From contig DQCL01000225.1 of assembly GCA_003533975.1 (NCBI GenBank), positions 9,064 through 23,629 on the forward strand: a DNA stretch of 14,566 nucleotides. The letters are read 5' to 3'. The DNA is from Octadecabacter sp. (lineage in GTDB: Bacteria > Pseudomonadota > Alphaproteobacteria > Rhodobacterales > Rhodobacteraceae). Both the position numbers and the translations under genes were made by a program. Positions 6,579 through 13,667 of the stretch are shown here, piece by piece (position 1 is the first letter of the stretch; each line of letters opens with the position of its first letter). A model generated the notes under the pieces. The model searched no databases. It was not told where the DNA came from and was given only the letters and a program-made list of their open reading frames with translations.

Positions 6579-8084
6579 TTACTGAAGGCGCTGACCGTTG
6601 GCCAAAACGTGGCCTTGCTCATTCACTTCGAGAACAGTCTCGAGCATGTCATCACCGACTGGCGTTGCGAACATGCCCATCATCATGCGTGGCATCATAA
6701 GGTTTTCTTCAGGAATGAGTCCCATCGCAACCAGATTATCCATCAGTGCATTCGCGCCGTTCAGGTTCACTGTCACAGTCCCTTCGGGGCGCGCAATGCC
6801 GGGGATTGTCTGGAAGTCGGTCCAGTCAAACGTCATGGCACCCTTTGCTGTCGCTTCGGCACCCACAGCTGCGATACGCAGGTTTTCGATGGTCACTTCA
6901 TCTACTTCAATCGGTGGAGGTCCCATCAACCCAGCCAAAGCAGCAATGTCGAGCAGGTCCATGCCGTTGGTTCCCATACCCGTGATGTCGAACGAGATTT
7001 CAGCAGGATCGCGCGGCAGTTGGCCAGCAGGGTCAATCATGCCCCAGATCGATTCACCAATGGTTACATCTTTGAGGCCCGTCGCGACGCGGAAATCTTG
7101 GGCCTCATCGGATGCATTCAAAGGCACGTCATAACCCATTGATAGTTCGCCGATGCCAAATTCAATCTGTCCTGGGAACAAAAGCGGGTCAAACATCGTT
7201 ATTGCGAACGCACTTGCTTCGCCTGCCATTGCAAGGCCTTCCTCAGTGAAGGAAAGCTCGAACTCTTGAGCGCCGGCGGATGTTGTCTGGGTGTTGAAAG
7301 GTTCACCGTCCAAGGTGGTCTCTGTGGTAGACGAATTTCCTTCGCCAGCGCTTTGAATGACAAAGGACAAACCGTCACGTAGGGCTGCAGATAGGTTCCT
7401 GAGGTCTGACCCACCAACTGGAAACGACGCTTGAATTGCTGAAGTCATCGGTTGCGTGGCTTGCTTGCTGTGCGATGTGACGCCCTCAAGGTCAAATGTG
7501 AAGTCTGCTTCTGAGGCGCCAACAACAGTGTCTGCAGTGTAGTTGATCAGGTTGCCTTCGGTGACACGAGACGTACCGCCCCAACTGGCCAGAGTCATGA
7601 AGCCCTCAATGGTCGCCTGATCAAATTCAGAAGCGCCGTCGACGGACACTTCACCAATCTCGAAACGTAAGTTGTTACCTTCGGAAACGTATGTGATGTC
7701 GCCCGGGTTGCCTGTCGCTGTGATGGAGTAGCCATCGTGGGTCAAGGTTGCTGTCGCGTTAAAGCTGCCTTCGCCTGCCGCACCACCCGCGATCGTGAGA
7801 GTCATTGGGGACGGGTACTCGATAGTCACAGAACCGTTGCTATTTTCAGTCATCGTGACGGCATCAGTCTTGATCTGAAAGCTCGCGATGCCTTCTGGTA
7901 GAATGACGTTGATCTCGGGGTTAACCAGCTGATCACCAGAAATTTCACCACTCATTGTTGCGCCCATCGAACCATAAAGCGCTTGTTGGTTTGACCAAAC
8001 ATCGGCTGCGTTAACGTCAGCCATTGCTGGCGCTGCGAGGGCAGTGGAAAGGGCGATAAAACTTGTCGCTAAACGATACGTCAT
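6579..8084 (-). CDS. Secreted DUF2125-type protein, paralog A
   Basis: This exported protein of 501 residues has unknown function. A Sec signal peptide fits residues 1-22 (hydrophobic core about 5-18, cleavage after AMA), and the mature protein has no cysteine. It is mostly predicted beta, with many short alternating strands and Gly/Thr/Ser-rich turns. Conserved with the neighbouring paralog are the start ADVxAxxVWxN, the SIWxMxDPxxxLPRD block (about 344-359), RPEG, and the C-terminus with MMPRMMMGM at 463-471 and VGDDML. These features match DUF2125 proteins that I associate with Rhodobacterales. The frame is open further upstream (to 8147), but the ATG at 8084 is the start: it gives a proper signal peptide, has AGGAG at 8092-8096, and aligns with the paralog. 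It is the second gene of a tandem pair, flanked by hairpins on both sides. Family call is from memory of family features; function cannot be stated. Confidence 0.83.
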   Translation of the reverse strand: MTYRLATSFIALSTALAAPAMADVNAADVWSNQQALYGSMGATMSGEISGDQLVNPEINVILPEGIASFQIKTDAVTMTENSNGSVTIEYPSPMTLTIAGGAAGEGSFNATATLTHDGYSITATGNPGDITYVSEGNNLRFEIGEVSVDGASEFDQATIEGFMTLASWGGTSRVTEGNLINYTADTVVGASEADFTFDLEGVTSHSKQATQPMTSAIQASFPVGGSDLRNLSAALRDGLSFVIQSAGEGNSSTTETTLDGEPFNTQTTSAGAQEFELSFTEEGLAMAGEASAFAITMFDPLLFPGQIEFGIGELSMGYDVPLNASDEAQDFRVATGLKDVTIGESIWGMIDPAGQLPRDPAEISFDITGMGTNGMDLLDIAALAGLMGPPPIEVDEVTIENLRIAAVGAEATAKGAMTFDWTDFQTIPGIARPEGTVTVNLNGANALMDNLVAMGLIPEENLMMPRMMMGMFATPVGDDMLETVLEVNEQGHVLANGQRLQ

Positions 8085-8091
8085 GGTTAGT

Positions 8092-8096
8092 CTCCT
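8092..8096 (-). promoter_or_regulatory. Shine-Dalgarno deciding the start of paralog A
   Basis: AGGAG on the minus strand stands 7 bases before the ATG at 8084-8082. It selects this start over an in-frame upstream one at 8147, which would place 21 mostly charged residues ahead of the signal peptide and would read through the intergenic hairpin. Confidence 0.75.
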
Positions 8097-8103
8097 AAAA
8101 GGT

Positions 8104-8134
8104 TTGCGGCGCCTGAACCGTTCAGACGCCGCAA
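8104..8134 (-). terminator. Intergenic hairpin between the DUF2125 paralogs, possible terminator or attenuator
   Basis: TTGCGGCG (8104-8111) pairs with CGCCGCAA (8127-8134), and CTGAA (8113-8117) with TTCAG (8121-8125), across a 3-base loop with a single C/A mismatch in the stem. On the minus strand the stem is followed within a few bases by TTTT and then the ribosome binding site of paralog A. This is a weak intrinsic terminator or a processing/attenuation site that would let the upstream paralog be expressed more than the downstream one. Confidence 0.6.
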
Positions 8135-8155
8135 TCGCGTTACTCATATATAGTA

Positions 8156-9667
8156 TTAACGAAGCCGTTGACCATTGGCGAGAAGATGACCTTCGCCATT
8201 CACCTCAATTGTAGAGGTGAGCATATCATCGCCTACTGGCGTCGCGAACATGCCTAGCATCATGCGGGGCATCATGGCTTCTTCTTCAGGGATCAGGCCC
8301 ATTTGGATGAGCTTATCAACCAACCCGTTTACGCCGTTGATCGCAAAATCAACCCGTCCTTCTGGACGCGGCAGGCCCTCAAATGTTTCAAGATCGCTGT
8401 TGTCGAAAGTGAACGCGCCATTACCTGTGATTTCAGCACCAGCGCCGCGAACAGTAAGCTCAGTAATCTGGACGCCATTCAGTTCGCCAGGAACGTCCGA
8501 CATCATTGCGGCTTCTTGTTGGGCTGGATCAAGGAAGTCGAAGAATGGCGTCACTTGCGCATCAAGACCAAGCGCAATCGTCAGCGCGTCGCGCGGCAGA
8601 ATACTTTGTGGGTCCGCCATATTCCAAATGGTCTCGCTGATGGCGAGATCGGTGAAGTTGAATGCCATGCGCGCGTCGCGAGGACCGTCTTCGCCTTGGC
8701 TTAGTGGAATTTGGAAATCGAAACCGTACTTGCCCATAGCCACTTCAAGCGGGAATGGCACTTCTTCAGGGATCAAAAGGTTAATGCTGATATCGCGTGA
8801 TTCACCGATGTAGGACAATCCATCAATATCCATTTCAACGTCAAGTAAACCGCTATCAACAGACGCGGTCCCGGATGCAGCTTCACCGTCGACATCAACG
8901 TCGAACGAATACTCCAAAGCGCCAAAGGTATACCCACCTTCAAATGCCAAACCGTCAATGAACGGAGGCGTCCCACCGTCCATGTCCATATCAATCGGAG
9001 TAGTCAGGTTCGCAAACATCGCGAGGTCTGTAATATCGCCATTGGCCGCAACAACACTGTCGCCGTCTATTTCGTTGAACAATACATCAATATCCAACGC
9101 ACCAACGTTGAACGCATAGGCGATGCGCGTCAGGTTGTCGGATTTGACCGAATAGGTGCCTGCAAGGTCGATCATCGCGAACATTGCATCCGTGAGCTCA
9201 ACTTCTTCATCTGCATTACCCCCGAGACTATCTACGCTGATCGCGTATTTGTCGGCAGAGATGTCATAGATCATCGTTTCAGGATCACCCGAGACGTTCA
9301 GGACCATTTCTTCATGCGTAACCGCAAGATTAATCACAGAAGGGTCGCCGTATTCTGGTGTGAAATTCAGAGTGATTGGGTAGCTGTCCGGCACAGTGAC
9401 TGTAACTGTTCCGTCGCCATTTTCCACAAGCATGATATCACCAAGGGCCGCCGTAACCGACGCTTCGTCATCAGACATTTCGATTTTCACGTCTGAGATC
9501 GTCAGGGTGTCGCCTGACATGTTCTCATCACCGGTCGTGAAACCCTGACCATATACTTCCATCTGGTCAGTCCAATTGTCCCAAACCTGCTGGGCAGTGA
9601 CGTCGGCGGTTGCGGTGGTGCCGCACAAAACGGCGGCAATGATTGCGGAATGGCGAATGCACTTCAT
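8156..9667 (-). CDS. Secreted DUF2125-type protein, paralog B
   Basis: This exported protein of 503 residues has unknown function and is the upstream member of the tandem pair. The signal peptide is residues 1-21 (MKCIRHSAIIAAVLCG core, cleavage after ATA). The cysteine at 15 is not in a good lipobox, since the preceding residue is Leu, so a lipoprotein is unlikely. The mature part has no cysteine, is strongly acidic (many Asp/Glu, such as DMDMDGG and DVDVDGEA) and is probably beta-rich. Shared with paralog A are ADVTAQQVWDN, SETIWNMADPQSILPRD (about 344-360), RPEGRVD, MMPRMMLGM (465-473), VGDDML and the final LANGQRL. Lengths are nearly equal, and the C-terminal motif lies the same distance from the stop, so this is an old tandem duplication. 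The ATG at 9667 is preceded by an AAAAGAG stretch and an AT-rich region that probably holds the promoter. Confidence 0.83.
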   Translation of the reverse strand: MKCIRHSAIIAAVLCGTTATADVTAQQVWDNWTDQMEVYGQGFTTGDENMSGDTLTISDVKIEMSDDEASVTAALGDIMLVENGDGTVTVTVPDSYPITLNFTPEYGDPSVINLAVTHEEMVLNVSGDPETMIYDISADKYAISVDSLGGNADEEVELTDAMFAMIDLAGTYSVKSDNLTRIAYAFNVGALDIDVLFNEIDGDSVVAANGDITDLAMFANLTTPIDMDMDGGTPPFIDGLAFEGGYTFGALEYSFDVDVDGEAASGTASVDSGLLDVEMDIDGLSYIGESRDISINLLIPEEVPFPLEVAMGKYGFDFQIPLSQGEDGPRDARMAFNFTDLAISETIWNMADPQSILPRDALTIALGLDAQVTPFFDFLDPAQQEAAMMSDVPGELNGVQITELTVRGAGAEITGNGAFTFDNSDLETFEGLPRPEGRVDFAINGVNGLVDKLIQMGLIPEEEAMMPRMMLGMFATPVGDDMLTSTIEVNGEGHLLANGQRLR

Positions 9668-9763
9668 GGAATGGCTCTTTTGCTAAAAAAATTATTGTCA
9701 GAGCTTTTCAAGTCTGCGCAGGAGGGTCAAGGTCAGGAAAACGTTACATCATAGGTAAATTCA

Positions 9764-9776
9764 GCACAAAGTGTGC
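9764..9776. repeat. Small palindrome GCACA-AAG-TGTGC upstream of the SDR gene
   Basis: GCACA (9764-9768) and TGTGC (9772-9776) are perfect inverted copies separated by 3 bases, ending 8 bases before the SDR Shine-Dalgarno. It could be a half-site pair for a repressor or a weak 5' UTR hairpin. Five-base arms arise by chance often, so confidence is low. Confidence 0.25.
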
Positions 9777-9784
9777 AATTTTTC

Positions 9785-9790
9785 GAGAGG
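9785..9790 (+). promoter_or_regulatory. Shine-Dalgarno deciding the SDR start
   Basis: GAGAGG ends 7 bases before the ATG at 9798. It selects that ATG over an in-frame GTG at 9771, which would add nine residues ahead of the usual SDR N-terminus and would contain this ribosome binding site. Confidence 0.7.
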
Positions 9791-9797
9791 ACAAGGC

Positions 9798-10547
9798 ATG
9801 GATTTGAAGGATAAGGTTGTCTTAATAACGGGCGCAAGCCGGGGAATTGGCGCTGCCAGTGCGCGGGCATTCGCGGATGAAGGCGCGAAGGTTGCGTTGT
9901 TGGCGCGCTCTGGTGGCCAAATCGCGGAGCTTGCGGCCGAAATTGGCGATGCTGCAATTGCTATCCCCTGTGATGTTTCGTCCTACGATGATGTCGTACG
10001 TGCGATCGACGAAACGGTTAAAGCCTTTGGCCCCCTCGACGTTTTCATTGGGAATGCCGGCCTTCTTGATCCGATCAGTCATTTGGCCGAGGCCGACCCA
10101 GAGGCATGGGGCAAAACGATTGATGTGAACCTCAAAGGGGTTTTCAACGGAATGCGGGCTGCGATGCCCGACATGATTAAACGTGGTAAAGGAACGATCA
10201 TTACGATTTCATCGGGTGCCGCCCATGGCCCTGTTGAGGCTTGGTCGTCCTATTGTTCGTCCAAGGCGGGGGCCTACATGCTCACCCGTTGTGCAGACAA
10301 AGAAGCCCGTGAACAGGGGCTACGTATTATGGGGCTGTCCCCAGGGACAGTCGCAACGGACATGCAGCGCGACATTAAAGCGTCGGGGATTAATCCGATC
10401 AGTCAGCTAGAATGGTCAGACCATATCCCACCGGAATGGCCCGCAAGAACGCTGGTCTGGATGTGTAGCGATGAAGCGGACGAGTTCATGGGTGACGATG
10501 TTTCCTTGCGCGACGAAAGCATCCGCAAAAAGGTCGGCTTGATATGA
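9798..10547 (+). CDS. Short-chain dehydrogenase/reductase (SDR family)
   Basis: This 249-residue classical SDR is an NAD(P)-dependent oxidoreductase acting on an alcohol or ketone. The cofactor motif TGASRGIG is at 11-18, the adenine-ring Asp at about 59 (CDVSS), NAG at 86-88, the structural Asn at 111, the catalytic Ser in ISSG at 137-140, and YxxxK at Y152-K156, followed by SPGTVATDM (181-189). The Arg in TGASRGIG and the ARS after the second strand lean toward NADP, but this is uncertain. The C-terminus lacks the common GQxxxVDGG ending and instead reads MGDDVSLRDESIRKKVGLI, so the substrate loop and end are somewhat unusual. The stop overlaps the crotonase-like start as ATGA (10544-10547), so the two are one translational unit and probably act on the same acyl or acyl-CoA pathway. 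Specific substrate unknown. Confidence 0.92.
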   Translation: MDLKDKVVLITGASRGIGAASARAFADEGAKVALLARSGGQIAELAAEIGDAAIAIPCDVSSYDDVVRAIDETVKAFGPLDVFIGNAGLLDPISHLAEADPEAWGKTIDVNLKGVFNGMRAAMPDMIKRGKGTIITISSGAAHGPVEAWSSYCSSKAGAYMLTRCADKEAREQGLRIMGLSPGTVATDMQRDIKASGINPISQLEWSDHIPPEWPARTLVWMCSDEADEFMGDDVSLRDESIRKKVGLI

Positions 10548-11149
10548 TTGAAGCAATTGGTTCCGATGGTCGACTGACCCTTAAGATTAACCGTCCTGAC
10601 AAGGCCAATGCACTCACCGAGGCGATGCTAGCCGAGCTTGCCGACTACGTTGAAAGCGCAGACCAATCCGTTTTGGTGATTACGGGTGAAGGCAAAGTAT
10701 TTAGCGCAGGTGGCGACCTTGATGATGTGCGCGGCGGGACACTTGCGACATCGCCAGAATGGGAGCGCCTTTCATCTGCCGTGGCAGCATTCAAAGGCCT
10801 CAGTGTTGCCTCTTTGAACGGATCATGCGCTGGCGGGGCAATGGGTATGGTCCTTGCCTGTGATCTTCGTATCGCCGTTGAAACGGCGAAATTTTTCTAT
10901 CCTGTTATCAAAATTGGCGTGTTGCCCCAACCGTCCGATCCCGCACGCCTTCGTGCGCTTGTCGGTCCGTCCGCGACTAAACGCATTTTGCTGACTGGCG
11001 CAAAGGTAGATGCGCTTGAGGCTCTCTCGCTCGGGTTGATTGATCAGATAAGCGGTGCGGACCTTGAGGCTGATACGTTTGATCTAATCGAACCTGCGCT
11101 TAAGGCAAATCCTGCTCAGGTCACTGCAATCAAAGCATTGATTGCGTAA
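10544..11149 (+). CDS. Short enoyl-CoA hydratase/isomerase-family (crotonase-fold) protein
   Basis: The 201-residue product has the crotonase fold: an NRPDKANALT start (16-25), VLVITGEGKVFSAGGDLDDV (about 43-62; oxyanion-hole region with GGD), then LNGSCAGGAMGMVLACDLRIA (91-111) with the second oxyanion glycine near G98, and LTGAKVDALEALSLGLID (150-167). Two things are odd. The residues equivalent to the catalytic glutamates of rat mitochondrial enoyl-CoA hydratase (E144 in GGCEL, E164 in PEI) are M100 and V121, so classic hydration is not expected. The protein also ends about 50-60 residues earlier than usual, dropping the C-terminal helices that help trimerisation and cap the active site. 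The reading frame is otherwise intact. It may be a different crotonase activity (isomerase, thioesterase or hydrolase-like) or a non-catalytic partner of the coupled SDR. An AAAAAGG about 10 bases upstream is its likely ribosome binding site. Confidence 0.87.
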   Translation: MIEAIGSDGRLTLKINRPDKANALTEAMLAELADYVESADQSVLVITGEGKVFSAGGDLDDVRGGTLATSPEWERLSSAVAAFKGLSVASLNGSCAGGAMGMVLACDLRIAVETAKFFYPVIKIGVLPQPSDPARLRALVGPSATKRILLTGAKVDALEALSLGLIDQISGADLEADTFDLIEPALKANPAQVTAIKALIA

Positions 11150-11193
11150 CGTCGCCCGTTTTAATGGCCTCCAGTGTGATGTAAGGAAGCTCT

Positions 11194-12507
11194 ATGAATG
11201 ACCTATTGAACACCGCCCTGAGTTTCATAACGCCGGCATTTGACATTGCGCTTTCGTGGATCATCGATCCAGCAAATTGGGTGCAGTTTGCCCTTTTGGT
11301 TGGTGCATACGTGGCGGCGGTTTTTATAACCCGCAAATTTAATCCGCGGATCACGAAACTCCTGACACCGGCTAAAGACAGTGCGACGATCCTGTCACAT
11401 GCTCGGCGGTTTATATTGATCTTCCTGCCACTGCTCCTTCCGCTTTTGGCGTTCGGATTGACCGCAATTGGCGAGCAGGTAACCCGGTCGATCTTCGGCT
11501 CAGGCGAGGTCATCGCGTTCGGTAAGCGAGTCTTCTTGTTCCTCGCGGCACGGGCCTTTGTGCGCGACATGCTGAGTGACCCATTGTTGAAAGTGATCGG
11601 CAAGGTCGTCCTCGTTCCGCTCGCAGCGGTCTATGCGCTGGGCTTTCTTGACCCTGTTCTCGCGTGGCTTGAAACGACTGTGGTCCCCCTTGGCAATATG
11701 TCGTTTTCGATCTTGGGGCTATTGAGGTTCCTTGTGGTCGCAACGATCATGTTCTGGCTCGGCAGGTGGTCCAACGACCAAAGTAACGCGCTCATCGAGA
11801 AGCAGGAGATGCGGCCAGCAACACGGCAATTGGCCGCCAAAGCGACCGAGATCGCGATCTTTGGCGCCGCATTCCTAGTCGCGATGAACATCGCGGGCGT
11901 CCCGCTGACGTCACTTGCGGTTCTAACCGGTGCACTTGGTGTTGGTATTGGTTTTGGGCTTCAAAAGATCGCTTCGAACTTTGTGTCTGGGGTCATCTTG
12001 TTGCTCGAAGGGCAGGCGACCGTCGGCGACTACGTTGAGCTTGATGGCGGTGAGGCCGGAACGATCGTCAAGATGACCGCGCGTGCAGCAATTTTGGAAA
12101 CCTATGACGGTAAATGGATCGTCGTTCCGAACGAAGATTTCATAGTCACGCGGGTTATTAACTACTCCGATAGCGGCTCTGCTAATCGGTATGACGTTAC
12201 CTTTTCTGTGAGCTATGACACAGACATAAACAAAATTCCCGACATCGTCGCCCCTGCCGTTGCCGCGCTTGATTTCGTTTTAAATGATCCGATGCCACCG
12301 GACGTTGAGCTGGAAAATTTTGGCGATAGCGGAATTGATTTCATCGTCGAATTTTGGGTCAACGGGATCGATGATGGTCGCTTCAAATACCGCAGCCATG
12401 TGCGCTTTGCTGTTTGGAATGCTCTCAAAGAAGCAGGTATCGAAATTCCGTTCCCGCAGCGTGTGGTTGAGATCAAAGGTGGGTTTCCCACAGGTTTGAC
12501 TGAATGA
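11194..12507 (+). CDS. MscS-family mechanosensitive ion channel
   Basis: This 437-residue inner-membrane channel would release solutes on hypo-osmotic shock. Hydrophobic segments lie at about 29-46, 72-92, 107-122, 136-157, 170-190 and 217-233, and the pore helix is 237-270, with the Gly/Ala pattern VLTGALGVGIGFGLQKIASNFVSGVILLLE. This is followed by GDYVELDGGEAGTIVKMTARAAILETYDGKWIVVPN (278-313), the beta domain of MscS, and a C-terminal alpha/beta domain to about 428. The extra N-terminal helices make it larger than E. coli MscS (286 residues, 3 helices) and place it among the six-helix-type relatives. AAGGAAG at 11183-11189 precedes the ATG at 11194. The 44 bases after the crotonase stop hold nothing else clear. 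It ends in an ATGA overlap with the flavoprotein gene, so the two are cotranslated. Confidence 0.94.
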   Translation: MNDLLNTALSFITPAFDIALSWIIDPANWVQFALLVGAYVAAVFITRKFNPRITKLLTPAKDSATILSHARRFILIFLPLLLPLLAFGLTAIGEQVTRSIFGSGEVIAFGKRVFLFLAARAFVRDMLSDPLLKVIGKVVLVPLAAVYALGFLDPVLAWLETTVVPLGNMSFSILGLLRFLVVATIMFWLGRWSNDQSNALIEKQEMRPATRQLAAKATEIAIFGAAFLVAMNIAGVPLTSLAVLTGALGVGIGFGLQKIASNFVSGVILLLEGQATVGDYVELDGGEAGTIVKMTARAAILETYDGKWIVVPNEDFIVTRVINYSDSGSANRYDVTFSVSYDTDINKIPDIVAPAVAALDFVLNDPMPPDVELENFGDSGIDFIVEFWVNGIDDGRFKYRSHVRFAVWNALKEAGIEIPFPQRVVEIKGGFPTGLTE

Positions 12508-13667
12508 TCGACGCGTTGGTTATCGGCGGTGGCCCCGCCGGATTGATGGCAGCGGACGTAGTGTCAGCGGCTGGGCATTCCGTCGTTGTCGTTGACGCCA
12601 TGCCAACCGTCGGGCGTAAGTTCCTCATGGCAGGTAAGTCCGGCTTGAACCTGACCAAGTCCGAAGACCTTCAGCGTTTCAAAAAGGCGTATGGTGCGGC
12701 TGAAAACTCCCTTGCTCCGATGCTGACCGCATTCGGACCCGACCAAATAACTGCTTGGGCCCAAGCACTCGGGCAGGTCGTTTTCACAGGGTCTACTGGC
12801 CGTGTTTTCCCCGAAAAAATGAAGGCCTCTCCGCTGCTGCGGGCATGGCTTGCGCGGCTCACCAACCAAGGGGTTACGTTGCAAACCCGCTGGCGCTGGA
12901 CAGGCTGGCATGGCGATACATCCATGTTTGAAACGCCCGGTGGTGCTGAAGGGATTTCAGCTAAAACCACAATCCTAGCAATGGGCGGAGCGAGCTGGAA
13001 ACGCCTTGGATCTGACGGGCGTTGGGCGGAACAATTGATGGATGATATCGCACCGTTTCAGCCTGCGAACATGGGGTTTGCGCTGGACTGGTCCGATCAC
13101 ATGACCCAGCATCTTGGGTTTGCGGTGAAGGGGGTAAAGTTGACAGCTGGCAACACCTCTTCGCGGGGCGAGTTCGTCATTTCAAGCAAAGGGATTGAGG
13201 GTGGCGGTGTTTACATGGTGTCTTCGGCGGTTCGCGACGGCGCCCAACTGACATTGGACCTTTTGCCAGATCAATCGGTGCAAGAGATCACCGCGAAACT
13301 TGCTGCACCGAAGGGTAAACAGTCGCTTGCGAACACGTTGCGGAAAACGTTGAAGTTGGACCCCGTAAAGCGTGCGTTGCTGAATGAGCTTGGCCGAGGT
13401 TTGGACCTGCCGCTCGCGCAGAGAATAAAGGCCCTGCCATTTCCAGCGCTCACGCCGCGACCTATTGATGAAGCCATCTCAACAGCAGGTGGCGTGCGAT
13501 TTGATGCCCTGACAGACGATCTTATGCTCAAGTCGCGTGATGGTGTCTTTTGCGCCGGTGAAATGCTCGACTGGGAAGCGCCAACAGGTGGTTATCTGAT
13601 TACCGGTTGCCTCGCGACAGGACGATGGGCGGGCCTTGCCGCCGTGCGCCACCTTCAGACGTCGTAA
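12504..13667 (+). CDS. HI0933/BaiN-like NAD(P)/FAD-dependent oxidoreductase (TIGR03862-type flavoprotein)
   Basis: This 387-residue flavoprotein has unknown substrate. The FAD dinucleotide-binding motif GGGPAG is at 8-13, with the ribose-binding acid D31 at the end of the second strand. GRKFLMAGKSGLNLT (37-51) is the family block, in the form seen in the TIGR03862 subgroup rather than the GGGRCNLTN of E. coli YhiN. A second glycine-rich strand (TTILAMGGASW) and the C-terminal FAD-contact block GEMLDWEAPTGGYLITGCLATGRWAG (352-377) complete the fold. Relatives include YhiN/HI0933 and gut BaiN, so the BaiN bile-acid reaction should not be assumed here. Its start overlaps the MscS-type gene by four bases (ATGA), and its 3' end overlaps the convergent epimerase gene by 13 bases. 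Confidence 0.92.
   Translation: MIDALVIGGGPAGLMAADVVSAAGHSVVVVDAMPTVGRKFLMAGKSGLNLTKSEDLQRFKKAYGAAENSLAPMLTAFGPDQITAWAQALGQVVFTGSTGRVFPEKMKASPLLRAWLARLTNQGVTLQTRWRWTGWHGDTSMFETPGGAEGISAKTTILAMGGASWKRLGSDGRWAEQLMDDIAPFQPANMGFALDWSDHMTQHLGFAVKGVKLTAGNTSSRGEFVISSKGIEGGGVYMVSSAVRDGAQLTLDLLPDQSVQEITAKLAAPKGKQSLANTLRKTLKLDPVKRALLNELGRGLDLPLAQRIKALPFPALTPRPIDEAISTAGGVRFDALTDDLMLKSRDGVFCAGEMLDWEAPTGGYLITGCLATGRWAGLAAVRHLQTS

Larger units (their letters stand above)
9668..9797. promoter_or_regulatory. Divergent intergenic region between the DUF2125 pair and the SDR operon
   Basis: This is the largest noncoding gap in the window, about 130 bases, lying between divergently transcribed genes. Promoters for both directions must lie here or inside the flanking genes. 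It contains an AT-rich stretch at 9681-9697 on the DUF2125 side and a small palindrome at 9764-9776 on the SDR side. I could not find a -35/-10 pair with proper spacing on either strand, so no specific promoter is called. Confidence 0.45.

Noticed and set aside
6573..7142. Open frames of 189 and 178 residues on the plus strand (6573-7142, 6598-7134)
   Set aside because: They are antisense to the conserved C-terminal half of DUF2125 paralog A, have no ribosome binding site and no family features.
8085..8147. N-terminal extension of DUF2125 paralog A to 8147
   Set aside because: It would put 21 mostly charged residues before a clear signal peptide and run through the intergenic hairpin and the AGGAG site. 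The ATG at 8084 is better on every count.
8279..8775. Repeated CTTCTTCAGGGATCA string at about 8280 and 8761
   Set aside because: Both copies encode a LIPEE stretch inside DUF2125 paralog B on the minus strand. Two copies in coding sequence do not make a mobile or regulatory repeat.
8217..8813. Open frames of 198 and 133 residues on the plus strand
   Set aside because: They mirror the conserved C-terminal part of DUF2125 paralog B. Similar shadows appear opposite both paralogs, as expected from shared coding sequence.
9771..9797. Upstream GTG start for the SDR gene
   Set aside because: The nine added residues are atypical for SDRs and contain the Shine-Dalgarno that serves the ATG at 9798.
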